DNA from: Hyphomonadaceae bacterium ML37
GTDB taxonomy: Bacteria; Pseudomonadota; Alphaproteobacteria; Caulobacterales; Maricaulaceae
Direction: 5' to 3'
Length of the DNA stretch: 64,000 nt
Assembly: GCA_027627685.1 (NCBI GenBank)
Contig: CP091241.1
Span: 1,985,191-2,049,190, forward strand
Part shown: one piece after another, positions 17,657-26,195 of the stretch
Layout: each line of letters opens with the position of its first letter
How positions within the stretch are numbered: the stretch's first letter is position 1
The notes under the pieces: generated by a model
Seen by the model: only the letters and a program-made list of their open reading frames with translations
Told to the model about the DNA's origin: nothing
Databases searched by the model: none
Program-made: the position numbers and the translations under genes

Positions 17657-18154
17657 ATGGCGTCCAACCCGTCCGGCCCGCAGGGCGATGCGAAGTTCGT
17701 GCGCGAACTGGCCAAAATCCTCAAAGACACCGATCTCACCGAGATCGAGGTGGAGCGCGGCGATCTGAAAATCCGCGTGGCGCGCGAGTTCCCGGCGGCC
17801 CCGGCCGTCCACTACGCCGCCGCCCCGGCTCAGGCGGCGCCCTCCCCTGCGCCGATGAGCGCGCCGGTCCCCGCCGCCGCCAGCGCGCCCGAAGCGGCCG
17901 CCGCTGATCCCAAAACCCATCCTGGCGCGGTCAATTCTCCCATGGTCGGCACCTGCTATCTGCGCCCCAGCCCGGACGCGGACCTGTTCAAGAAGGCGGG
18001 CGACGCGGTGAAAGAAGGCGAGACCATCTTGCTGATCGAAGCGATGAAGACCTTCAACCCGATCACCGCGCCCAAATCCGGCAAGCTGATTGAGATCCTC
18101 GTCGCCGAGGCCCAGCCTGTCGAATACGGCGAGCCTCTTTTCATCATCGGCTGA
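17657..18154 (+). CDS. accB: Biotin carboxyl carrier protein of acetyl-CoA carboxylase
   Basis: 165-residue carrier subunit of acetyl-CoA carboxylase, the first step of fatty acid synthesis. The N-terminal helical part contacts AccC. A flexible Ala/Pro linker spans about residues 46-88. The biotinyl domain has [12 protein letters not shown] and the biotin-attachment motif EAMKTF, with the modified lysine at residue 131. AAGGGG precedes the ATG. Thirteen bases separate it from accC, so equal expression is likely. Confidence 0.96.
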   Translation: MASNPSGPQGDAKFVRELAKILKDTDLTEIEVERGDLKIRVAREFPAAPAVHYAAAPAQAAPSPAPMSAPVPAAASAPEAAAADPKTHPGAVNSPMVGTCYLRPSPDADLFKKAGDAVKEGETILLIEAMKTFNPITAPKSGKLIEILVAEAQPVEYGEPLFIIG

Positions 18155-18167
18155 GGCGGATCTGCGC

Positions 18168-19517
18168 ATGTTCGACAAGATCCTGATCGCCAACCGGGGC
18201 GAGATCGCCCTGCGCATCCACAGGGCCTGCCGCGAAATGGGCATCGCCACCGTGGCGGTGCATTCGGAAGCCGACGCCAACGCCATGCACGTGAAGCTCG
18301 CCGACGAGAGCGTGTGCATCGGCCCGCCGCCTGCCGGGCGCAGCTATCTGCACGTGCCGTCGATCATTGCGGCCGCCGAAGTGACCGGCGCCCAGGCGAT
18401 CCACCCCGGTTATGGCTTTCTGTCGGAAAACGCGCGCTTTGCCGAGATCGTGGAGGCCCATGGCCTCACCTTTATCGGCCCCAAGCCCGAAACCATCCGC
18501 CTGATGGGCGACAAGATTACCGCCAAACAGGCCGCTGTGGACGCCGGCATCCCCGTGGTGCCCGGCTCTGACGGCGCTATCACCGACATGGCCGAAGCGC
18601 GCAAAGTCGCCAAATCCATCGGCTTTCCGGTTCTGATCAAGGCCGCTTCCGGCGGCGGCGGTCGCGGCATGAAGGTGGCCGAGAACGAAGCCAGCCTGGA
18701 ATCGGCGCTCCAGACCGCCTCCTCCGAGGCCAAGGCCGCCTTCGGCGACGGCTCGGTCTATATCGAGAAATATCTCGGCAAGCCGCGCCATATCGAGATC
18801 CAGGTCATGGCTGACGAGCATGGCAACGTCATCCATCTGGGCGAGCGCGACTGCTCGCTGCAGCGCCGCCACCAGAAAGTGCTCGAGGAGGCGCCGTCGG
18901 TGGCGCTGGACGCCGCCGCACGCGCCAAGATCGGCAAGACCGTCACCGACGCAGTCAAGGCGATCGGCTATCGCGGCGCCGGCACCGTGGAATTCCTCTA
19001 CGAGAACGGCGAGTTCTTCTTCATCGAAATGAACACCCGCCTGCAGGTGGAGCATCCGGTCACCGAGGCCATCACCGGCGTCGATCTGGTGCGCGAACAG
19101 ATCCGCGTCGCCGCCGGGCTGGAGCTGGGCCTCACCCAGGACGATGTGAAGATCAATGGCTGGTCCATCGAGTGCCGGATCAATGCCGAAAACCCCAACA
19201 CCTTCACGCCCTCGCCGGGCAAGGTGACCGAGTTTCATGCGCCCGGCGGGCTGGGCGTACGCCTCGATTCAGCGCTCTATGCCGGCTACACGATCCCGCC
19301 CTATTACGACTCCATGATCGGCAAGCTGATCGTGCACGGGCGCGACCGCCCGGAGGCGCTGATGCGCCTGAAGCGGGCGCTCGGCGAGATGGTCGTGGGC
19401 GGGGTGGAAACCACCATTCCGCTGCATCTGGCGCTCTTGGAAGAGCCGGCTTTCCTGGCGGGCGATTATCACATCCGCTGGCTGGAAAGCTGGCTGGCCG
19501 AACGCAATAAGACGTAA
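18168..19517 (+). CDS. accC: Biotin carboxylase subunit of acetyl-CoA carboxylase
   Basis: 449-residue ATP-dependent enzyme that carboxylates the biotin on AccB. The start ATG 18168 gives the canonical [17 protein letters not shown]. Conserved elements: [15 protein letters not shown], the ATP-grasp glycine loop [52 protein letters not shown] and [13 protein letters not shown]. Length matches E. coli AccC. Part of the aroQ-accB-accC-aat unit. Confidence 0.97.
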   Translation: MFDKILIANRGEIALRIHRACREMGIATVAVHSEADANAMHVKLADESVCIGPPPAGRSYLHVPSIIAAAEVTGAQAIHPGYGFLSENARFAEIVEAHGLTFIGPKPETIRLMGDKITAKQAAVDAGIPVVPGSDGAITDMAEARKVAKSIGFPVLIKAASGGGGRGMKVAENEASLESALQTASSEAKAAFGDGSVYIEKYLGKPRHIEIQVMADEHGNVIHLGERDCSLQRRHQKVLEEAPSVALDAAARAKIGKTVTDAVKAIGYRGAGTVEFLYENGEFFFIEMNTRLQVEHPVTEAITGVDLVREQIRVAAGLELGLTQDDVKINGWSIECRINAENPNTFTPSPGKVTEFHAPGGLGVRLDSALYAGYTIPPYYDSMIGKLIVHGRDRPEALMRLKRALGEMVVGGVETTIPLHLALLEEPAFLAGDYHIRWLESWLAERNKT

Positions 19518-19532
19518 GGGGAGGTCCGCGCC

Positions 19533-20183
19533 ATGCGCGGCTTCGGGGTCAAGGAATTGCTGGACTGCTATGCGCGCGGCGCGTTTCCCATGGCGGAAAC
19601 GCGCGACGACCCGCGCATATTCCTGCTCGAGCCCGATGTGCGCGGCGTGCTGCCGCTGACTGACTTCCACATTCCGCGCAGCCTGCGCCGGACGGTCCGG
19701 CAGGACGTGTTCCACGTCACCGTGAATCGCTGTTTCGAGGCGGTGCTGCGCGGCTGCGCGGCGCCCGGCCCAGGCCGCGAGGACACCTGGATCAATGAGC
19801 GGATCGCCTCGCTCTATCTGGAACTCCACGCCGCGGGGCACGCCCACTCTGTGGAATGCTGGCGCGACGGCGCGCTGGCAGGCGGGCTCTATGGCGTCAG
19901 CCTGGGCGGAGCCTTCTTCGGCGAGAGCATGTTCTCGCGCCAGACCGACGCCTCCAAGACCGCGCTGGTGCATCTGGTGGCGCGGCTCAAAGCGGGCGGG
20001 TTCGAGCTGCTGGACGCGCAATTCCTCACCGCCCACCTGCAGCGCTTCGGCGCCGTAGCGACGCCGCGGGCGCGCTACAAGCTCATGCTGTCAAAGGCGG
20101 TGGCGCGGGAGGCTGATTTCTTCGCCCTGCCCGAAGGCCTGCCGGGCGCTCAGCTTCTGCAGTCGATGACCCAGACGTCATAG
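19533..20183 (+). CDS. aat: Leucyl/phenylalanyl-tRNA--protein transferase
   Basis: 216-residue cytoplasmic enzyme that adds Leu or Phe to proteins with N-terminal Arg or Lys, marking them for ClpAP (bacterial N-end rule). Family motifs: [10 protein letters not shown], the Trp-containing [37 protein letters not shown] and [18 protein letters not shown] lies eight bases before the ATG. It begins 15 bp after accC. Its last 34 bases overlap the convergent DUF2155 gene, so the two 3' ends share sequence. Confidence 0.95.
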   Translation: MRGFGVKELLDCYARGAFPMAETRDDPRIFLLEPDVRGVLPLTDFHIPRSLRRTVRQDVFHVTVNRCFEAVLRGCAAPGPGREDTWINERIASLYLELHAAGHAHSVECWRDGALAGGLYGVSLGGAFFGESMFSRQTDASKTALVHLVARLKAGGFELLDAQFLTAHLQRFGAVATPRARYKLMLSKAVAREADFFALPEGLPGAQLLQSMTQTS

Positions 20184-20554
20184 ACCGGATGCTCCAGCGC
20201 ATTGAGCCCCGGGCTCGACGCAAACATCCAGCCAGAGAAAATCTGCTCGCCCTCGTCTTCACCGCCGAAGCCGTCAGTGCGCCGGTCATTGACCTGCAGG
20301 AAGGCGAACACTTCAGGCGGCTCTTCGGGCGGGCGCTTGCGGCAATACTGCACGGTGATCGACAGCGCGCCGAACTGCACCGCCTCGCCCACCGGCGCTT
20401 CAAAATCGCGGGTGCGCGCTGTGACCTTGTCCAGTCCGCGCAGCACGGCGACCGTGCCGGGGCGCGAGGACAGCTCGCGCGCGCCATCGCCCTGCTGGGC
20501 GAGCGCGGGGGTGGAAATCAGGAGTGAAGCGGTCAGGACGAGCAATCGGATCAT
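20150..20554 (-). CDS. DUF2155 family secreted protein
   Basis: 134-residue protein with a signal peptide ([20 protein letters not shown]). The start at 20554 is chosen for that. The DUF2155 domain covers the rest: [58 protein letters not shown] and a terminal VYDVWVIDC with conserved cysteines. The family is confined mostly to alphaproteobacteria, usually beside aat and the NDUFA12 gene as here. Function unknown; its location is presumably periplasmic. Confidence 0.88.
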   Translation of the reverse strand: MIRLLVLTASLLISTPALAQQGDGARELSSRPGTVAVLRGLDKVTARTRDFEAPVGEAVQFGALSITVQYCRKRPPEEPPEVFAFLQVNDRRTDGFGGEDEGEQIFSGWMFASSPGLNALEHPVYDVWVIDCRS

Positions 20555-20594
20555 GGAAGTTATTTTGTCACGAGATGTGTGGCGGGACCATGGC

Positions 20595-21008
20595 CTATTC
20601 GCCCGGTTTCCACGGTTCATAATCGGAGGAGGTTTCCTGGCGCAGGCGCCGCGACCCGAAGCTTAGCGATCCGGCCGGGCGGTAGGCGCGCAGCGTGCCG
20701 GTATGGTTAGGCTCGTGATCGAGTTCCCATGGACGGCGCGCCATCGTCTCTTCGGTCGGGGCGTCATCAAACGTGTGGTGCAGCCAGCCATGCCAGTCGG
20801 ACGGCACGCGCGACGCGTCGGCATAGCCCTTGTACACGACCCAGCGGCGCGTCTTGCCGTCGGCGCCGGTGCCGGCCTTGCGCTCCTGAAAATAGCGATT
20901 GCCGAACTGGTCTTCGCCCACCAGCTCGCCCGAACGCCAGATGGTCCAGGCCGCGCCAGCCGACGCGCCATTCCACCAGGTGAAAATCTTGGACAGGAAA
21001 CCGAGCAT
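20595..21008 (-). CDS. NADH:ubiquinone oxidoreductase accessory subunit, NDUFA12 family
   Basis: 137-residue homologue of mitochondrial complex I subunit NDUFA12 (B17.2), an accessory subunit kept in alphaproteobacteria. The start at ATG 21008 gives MLGFLSKIFTWWNGASAGAA. Diagnostic segments: GELVGEDQFGNRYFQERKAG, RRWVVYKGYADASRVPSDWH, GWLHHTFDDAPTEE and a terminal YEPWKP. It lies about 40 bp upstream of the DUF2155 gene on the same strand, the standard order in this class. Confidence 0.93.
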   Translation of the reverse strand: MLGFLSKIFTWWNGASAGAAWTIWRSGELVGEDQFGNRYFQERKAGTGADGKTRRWVVYKGYADASRVPSDWHGWLHHTFDDAPTEETMARRPWELDHEPNHTGTLRAYRPAGSLSFGSRRLRQETSSDYEPWKPGE

Positions 21009-21233
21009 GGGCCGTTCCTCATCAATCCGTATGAGCCCCGTATATGCCCCCGCCCGGCCCGCCGGTCCAGTGGCGGGGGGCAGCATAGCTGACGCCCGGT
21101 GGATGCCCTCGCTGGCGAACCGGGAGGCTCAATTCTACGTCGCGAACCACGGTTGCAAGTCAAATCGCTGCTGCTATTTGTAAATGGTAAAATATTCAAG
21201 ATTGCGCTATATTTTTATGTCGATGGAGGTCTC

Positions 21234-23222
21234 ATGCGTAAAATGCGACCGAACGCCACCATTACATTTGGTATATTTTGCTTGTCATGCGTACTTTGCG
21301 GGCTGGTCGCATGGAGTGTGTACAGAGGCTCGGATTTCCAGTTCCATCCGGAGCCCGGCCTGGAGCGCTATGCGGTGATCGCCGTGGCGGCTCACTATCG
21401 CAGACTGCCATCGCGGCCTGACTACATCCCGCACGCCAGAGCCATGGCGCGTTACGCCGAAGAGTCGGGCTACGCTCTGGTAGGCGGCGGGGTCATGATC
21501 GATCAAACCGGCCATGAACTTCGGCAGGCCATTGATGTGCTGGGAAGGCTCACCGAGGACGGCGCCGAGGCGCTGGTGTATTTCGCCGGCCATGCAGTCC
21601 CCGGCAATGACACGATTTTCCTGTTGGGCGCCGACGCCGCGCCCCTGCCCATGGCCCGCTTCGCCGAAGGCGGCATCCGCGTCAAGGATATCTGGAGCCA
21701 TCCTTTGGGCTCGGGCCCGTCCCGGACCACGATCCTGATTGAAACCCGAGGCATGGGCGGCCTGTTCAGCGGCGGCATGACCAGCTACGGCACCGGTCTG
21801 GACACGCTGGAGCCGCCTGTAGGGGTCACCCTTGCAATCAGCGACCGGGACGGGCCGGTCACGGTGGATACACGGGCGCTGCGCCTCACGCGGCCGGACC
21901 GGCGAAGCCTGATCCCGGACATGCTCAGCCCGGCCGCCGGCCACTCAATTGTCTTCACCCCGACCCTCATTGAGCTTGACGCTCTGAACAGTCCTGACCT
22001 GCTAATCAGCCTGGCGGACGTCTGCCTGACGGTACACGAAAGATCATCAAGCCAGATCAACCCGCTAGTGCTTGGCCGGTCGGTCGTGGCCGCGGTCCGT
22101 CCCGGGCTTCAGCTCCCCCTCCCGCCGGCCGCCGTGGACGAGGACGCTGGCGGCACTGCGGTTGATAGCGAGGCGGCTGATCCCGCCCCGGACGTCCCGC
22201 CCCCGGACGTCTTGCCGGAGGACGCCGTGACGCAAGACCTCATCGCCGTTCCCGTCCCACCCGTTCCGGCGCCCATACCGGCGCCAGGACCCAGCCGCGC
22301 GGGGCAGTCGGTCATCGAGCTGATCCAGATGTTCGAGGCGTTCCGGGCCGAAACCTATCTCGACCAGGCCGGCATCAGGACCATCGGATATGGCCATACC
22401 GGGCGCGAGGCCCGCGCCGCCAATGTGATCAGCCATGAGCGCGCAGTGGAATTGCTCATGGAGGATATCGACATCGCCGCGCGGGCGGTCAGCACAGCGG
22501 TCTCGCGCGATCTGACTGACAATCAACGCAACGCCCTGATTTCGCTGACGTTCAATATCGGCGCCGAGGCCTTCGGCAATTCCACTCTGGTGCGCCTGAT
22601 CAATAGCGATATTGAATCGGTGAGCGCCGCCGAATTCCTGCGCTGGGTGCATGCGCGCGTGCCCGGCGTCGGCATGCGCGCGCTCCGGGGTCTGGAAAGC
22701 CGGCGCCAGCTGGAGGCGTTTCTGTTTCTCGTCCAGGATGACGGCGTGGATGCGCTGGGTCTGATCCTGAGCTTTGAGCCTTTCCGGCCCAGCGCCACAC
22801 GGGTCAATGACTGTTCAATGATCGGCTATGGCCGCGCCCTGGCGCCCTGCACACAGACGTTCGACGTCCAGATCAGCCAGATCGAGGCGCTTCAATATCT
22901 GCAGCGCGAAGCCGGCATGATCGAAAGCGAGATCCGCGCGCTGGTGGTCGTGCCCGTCTCGGACGGGCAGATGGCGGCGCTGATTTCCTTCGTCCATCAG
23001 AACGGGCTGGAGGCGCTGGCGCGGTCGCGCGTCCTGTCCCGCCTCAATCAGGGCGACCATACCGGCGCCGCCAATGCCCTGCGCCTGCACAATGCATTCG
23101 TCGGCGGTCCAGCCATGCAGGTCGGCGCCAGCCATATTGAGCGGCGCGCAGCCGAGGCGGCGCTGTTTTTCGCTCATGGCGGCGACTATGTCGTCAGCCG
23201 GCCGGACGGCGGCGCCTCATGA
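21234..23222 (+). CDS. Membrane-anchored pseudo-caspase fused to two lysozyme-like (GH24) modules
   Basis: 662 residues from ATG 21234 (GGAGG upstream). Order: short basic N-terminus; one membrane helix (about 11-29), so the bulk is probably periplasmic; caspase-like domain about 44-270; acidic Pro/Ala linker about 293-355; GH24 module about 358-498; second related module about 506-648. The caspase part has the histidine motif LVYFAGHAV (His120) followed by NDTIFLLGADAA, but the strand that should carry catalytic Cys reads TTILIETRG (around 166-173), with Thr where C56 proteases have DACR. Module 1 keeps the phage-lysozyme triad with exact spacing: Glu368, Asp377, Thr383 (FEAFRAETYLDQAGIRTIGY). 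Module 2 keeps Glu515 but has Met529 in place of Thr. The upstream region is AT-rich (20 of 60 GC at 21181-21240). Next gene overlaps by 4 bp. Function unknown; module 1 should cleave peptidoglycan. Confidence 0.85.
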   Translation: MRKMRPNATITFGIFCLSCVLCGLVAWSVYRGSDFQFHPEPGLERYAVIAVAAHYRRLPSRPDYIPHARAMARYAEESGYALVGGGVMIDQTGHELRQAIDVLGRLTEDGAEALVYFAGHAVPGNDTIFLLGADAAPLPMARFAEGGIRVKDIWSHPLGSGPSRTTILIETRGMGGLFSGGMTSYGTGLDTLEPPVGVTLAISDRDGPVTVDTRALRLTRPDRRSLIPDMLSPAAGHSIVFTPTLIELDALNSPDLLISLADVCLTVHERSSSQINPLVLGRSVVAAVRPGLQLPLPPAAVDEDAGGTAVDSEAADPAPDVPPPDVLPEDAVTQDLIAVPVPPVPAPIPAPGPSRAGQSVIELIQMFEAFRAETYLDQAGIRTIGYGHTGREARAANVISHERAVELLMEDIDIAARAVSTAVSRDLTDNQRNALISLTFNIGAEAFGNSTLVRLINSDIESVSAAEFLRWVHARVPGVGMRALRGLESRRQLEAFLFLVQDDGVDALGLILSFEPFRPSATRVNDCSMIGYGRALAPCTQTFDVQISQIEALQYLQREAGMIESEIRALVVVPVSDGQMAALISFVHQNGLEALARSRVLSRLNQGDHTGAANALRLHNAFVGGPAMQVGASHIERRAAEAALFFAHGGDYVVSRPDGGAS

Positions 23223-23542
23223 TCAAGTTCGCGGCCCCCCTTGCGGCGATCATGCTCGCCGCGGCGATCTTCATCCTTGATGGCTGGACACCTGCAGGGT
23301 TCGCCCACGGGCTTTTGTACGTGTTTCCCGTCATGTTGTTGCGCCACCAGCCGGCCGCCATCCAGGCCGCCATGGCGATGGTGGCCGTTGCCTTGATTGT
23401 GGCGGGTTATTTCACCTCGCCCGCAGGATCTCTCGACGCCTATATCCTGCTCAATCGAAGCCTGCCGGTTGTTGTGGTGGCGGTGATCGCGATCCTGCAG
23501 TTGCGGGTCCGCGCGGGCGGCCTGCGCTCCGGCGCCCCTTAG
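23219..23542 (+). CDS. Small multi-pass membrane protein, sensor-domain-like
   Basis: 107 residues, starting inside the stop of the pseudo-caspase/lysozyme gene (ATGA overlap), so translation is coupled. Three to four hydrophobic helices: AAPLAAIMLAAAIFILDG, FAHGLLYVFPVMLL, MAMVAVALIVAGYF and LPVVVVAVIAILQL; basic C-terminus. The pattern GLLYVFPVMLL ... SPAGSLDAYILLNRSLPVV resembles the membrane input domain of many alphaproteobacterial histidine kinases, but no kinase follows. A small membrane protein coupled to a lysozyme also resembles the holin-endolysin arrangement of phages, though the lysozyme here is itself membrane-anchored. Exact role unknown. Confidence 0.75.
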   Translation: MIKFAAPLAAIMLAAAIFILDGWTPAGFAHGLLYVFPVMLLRHQPAAIQAAMAMVAVALIVAGYFTSPAGSLDAYILLNRSLPVVVVAVIAILQLRVRAGGLRSGAP

Positions 23543-23639
23543 GTCCGCGCAGCGCCGTTCAGGATTCGCGCAAAACCGCCGGGCTCCGGTACGATAGCGG
23601 TGATTCGCGCGCTCGCGCGTTCGCCTGCAAGGAGCCGCC

Positions 23640-26189
23640 ATGACCGTCACTGCGCGCCTGACCCTGGCCGAGGCCGGACACGCGTTTGAGAGCCGCCCGC
23701 TCCTGGCGGCGGATCCGGACGCGCTGGACGCGCCCGCCGACGCCGCGCTGCGCGCCCCCGCCAGCTGGAGCCCGCGCGCCTGCGCCGCCTTCGCCGCGCT
23801 GACCGGCGCCGGGTTTGACGCCAACATGGACGCAGAAAGCCTGATCAATGAGCTGGCCGCCCGGCTCGCCGGCGCGTTCTCCAAGGCTGACGCAAGGCTC
23901 GCCCAGGCCGAGATCACCGCCTCGCTGCTGGCGCGCGAAGCCTGCCCGGCGCCAGCGCTGTGGCGCGGCGAAGGCCTGGAGACGCCCGCGGCGCCACTGG
24001 CCGCCCGCGCGGAAGACCTGTCCTCTGTCCTCCACGATCTCAACGCCGCCGCTATGGGCCAGGCCGCCGCTGATGTGGGCGCGCGGGTGCTGGCCGAGCG
24101 GCTGGAAGCCGTGGCGCTGGCGTGCGTGAACTGCACCGGCGCGGAAGCCGAGTGTTTCGACCCGCGCCACAACCGGGCGCTGGCGCGCGCCGTGCGCGCC
24201 GCCCGGCGCGACGGAGCGCCGGATACGATGATCGAGCGGGCCATCGCCCGCGCCCGCCAGGGCGTCACCACGCCAGAGGCGGGCTTGAACACGGCCGCGC
24301 CGGTTTTCACCCCGTCCCCGGTGCGTCTGGACACGAGCTTCTTTGACCTGGCCGATGCTGACGGCGCGCTTCAGACCGGCGAGCCGGCGCGCAAACTCGC
24401 CGGTCAATTGGCTGAAGCCCTGTGGACACATGGCCTGCCTGTGCTTCATTTCACCGGCGCGGCGCCGGCTCCTGCCCCCGCCATCACGCTGGAGCTGACG
24501 CGTTTCGTCACCGGCGATGGCGTTGACTTTTCAGCCTTGTCCGCCGCCGCCAGCCTGTGGGGCGCCATTGCGGAAGCTGCCGGCGGATCCCTCGCCCTGT
24601 CCGGTCTGGGCGCGGCGCTGTGCGCAAAGGGCCTCGCCTATGACAGCGACGCCGCCCGCGACGCCGCCGCCGGGCTCATCGACGCCGCGTCGGCCAGCCC
24701 GGCGCCTTTGTCGCTTGCCCGCCCGGACGCCCTGTCCCTGACCTTCCTGGGATCGGAATCCATTGGCGTGCACCCGCCCGCCGCGCTGGATTCAGCCGAC
24801 GGGCAAGGCTTTGCCGCCTGTATCGACAGCGCGCTGTCGGACCTGCCCGAAGACATCCGCGCGCAGGTGCTTGCCCATGCCCTGGGCGCCCGCTCTCTCA
24901 CCGGTCACAAGGCCGACTGGCTCGACGCCTTGCGCCGGCAGGGCGTGGACGACGGCGCCTTTGCCCGCATCAATGCGGCGCTGGCCGACGGCATTCCGCT
25001 GCGCTACGCCATCAATCGCTGGAGCCTGGGGCCGGAGATCGCCCAGCGGTGCGGCATCAGCCCGGAACGCTTTGACCGGGCAGGCGGAAAACTGCTGGAG
25101 GCGCTGGGCGTCGACCCGGTCGATATCGCCGCCGCCGAGCGCTATGTGCAGGGCGCGGGGCGTCTCGATGACTGCCCGGCCCTGACGCCGGAGCGCCGCG
25201 CCGTGTTCGCCGACCCGGCGCCGCAGGCGCGCCTGGCCATGGCTGTGGCGGTGGAATCTGTCCTCGGAGCATCCTGCGAACTGGAGATCGCCTTGCCCGG
25301 CGCCGCTGGCATGGACGAGGCCGGCGCCCTGGCCGCCTCGGCGGCGCGCCTCGGCCTGCACGCCATCACCATCCGCCGCGAAGGCGAAGCGCTCTATGAT
25401 CTTCTGAACACGATCGAATTTGACGGCGGCGATTACGGCCCGCGCGATGTGGTCACCGAGGAGCGCATCGTGGAGCGCCTGGTCGAAACCGTCGTCGAGC
25501 GCGCCGCCGCACGGCGCAAACTGCCCGACCGGCGCAAGGGCTATATCCAGAAATCCACCGTGGGCGGCCACAAGGTCTACCTGCACACCGGCGAGTTCGA
25601 TAATGGCGAGCTGGGCGAGATTTTCATCGACATGCACAAGGAAGGCGCCGCCTTCCGCTCGTTGATGAATAATTTCGCCATCGCCATCTCCATCGGCCTG
25701 CAGTACGGCGTGCCGCTGGAGGAGTTTGTGGACGCCTATCTGTTCACCCGCTTCGAGCCGGCGGGACCGGTGGAGGGCAATGATTCCATTACCTTCGCCA
25801 CATCCATCCTGGACTATCTGTTCCGCGAACTGGCGGTGAGCTATCTAGGGCGCGAGGATCTGGCCCAGACCGAAGACCCGCGCGCCGACACGGCCGGGAT
25901 TGGCCGGGGCGTGGCCAGCGAAAAGCTGATCGCCCAGACCGATCCGGCGAGCCTCATCTCGCGCGGCTTCTCACGCGGCCAGCTGCCCGACAATGTGGTG
26001 ATGCTCGCTTCGCGCCCGCGCAAGCCCGCCGGCGAAGCCTCGGCCTCCGGCGCCGCCGCGCCGGCCCGCGCACCCGCGCCGGACTATTACGGGGAGCCCT
26101 GCCCGGAATGCGGTCACTTCACGCTGGTGGAACAGGGCGCCAGCGTCGCCTGCGACGCCTGCGGCTGGTCGGGTCCGCCGCCGGGCTGA
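23640..26189 (+). CDS. Degenerate paralogue of B12-dependent ribonucleotide reductase (TSCPD domain protein)
   Basis: 849 residues. The C-terminal third clearly matches class II reductase NrdJ: AERYVQGAGRLDDCPALTPE, a segment equivalent to the KTINLP region (SCELEIALPGAAGMDEAGAL), then LPDRRKGYIQKSTVGGHKVY, LGEIFIDMHKEGAAFRSLMN and FATSILDYLFRELAVSYLG, and a terminal zinc ribbon (Cys821/824 and Cys838/841). The N-terminal two thirds are Ala-rich and diverged. I find no NxCxE catalytic motif and no other recognisable radical-barrel signature, so reductase activity is unlikely. It may regulate or assemble with true NrdJ (inference). Two GATTC sites lie upstream, and the start has AAGGAG seven bases away. 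It is larger than a simple truncation remnant and stays in frame, which argues for a kept function. Confidence 0.82.
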   Translation: MTVTARLTLAEAGHAFESRPLLAADPDALDAPADAALRAPASWSPRACAAFAALTGAGFDANMDAESLINELAARLAGAFSKADARLAQAEITASLLAREACPAPALWRGEGLETPAAPLAARAEDLSSVLHDLNAAAMGQAAADVGARVLAERLEAVALACVNCTGAEAECFDPRHNRALARAVRAARRDGAPDTMIERAIARARQGVTTPEAGLNTAAPVFTPSPVRLDTSFFDLADADGALQTGEPARKLAGQLAEALWTHGLPVLHFTGAAPAPAPAITLELTRFVTGDGVDFSALSAAASLWGAIAEAAGGSLALSGLGAALCAKGLAYDSDAARDAAAGLIDAASASPAPLSLARPDALSLTFLGSESIGVHPPAALDSADGQGFAACIDSALSDLPEDIRAQVLAHALGARSLTGHKADWLDALRRQGVDDGAFARINAALADGIPLRYAINRWSLGPEIAQRCGISPERFDRAGGKLLEALGVDPVDIAAAERYVQGAGRLDDCPALTPERRAVFADPAPQARLAMAVAVESVLGASCELEIALPGAAGMDEAGALAASAARLGLHAITIRREGEALYDLLNTIEFDGGDYGPRDVVTEERIVERLVETVVERAAARRKLPDRRKGYIQKSTVGGHKVYLHTGEFDNGELGEIFIDMHKEGAAFRSLMNNFAIAISIGLQYGVPLEEFVDAYLFTRFEPAGPVEGNDSITFATSILDYLFRELAVSYLGREDLAQTEDPRADTAGIGRGVASEKLIAQTDPASLISRGFSRGQLPDNVVMLASRPRKPAGEASASGAAAPARAPAPDYYGEPCPECGHFTLVEQGASVACDACGWSGPPPG

Positions 26190-26195
26190 GACCCG

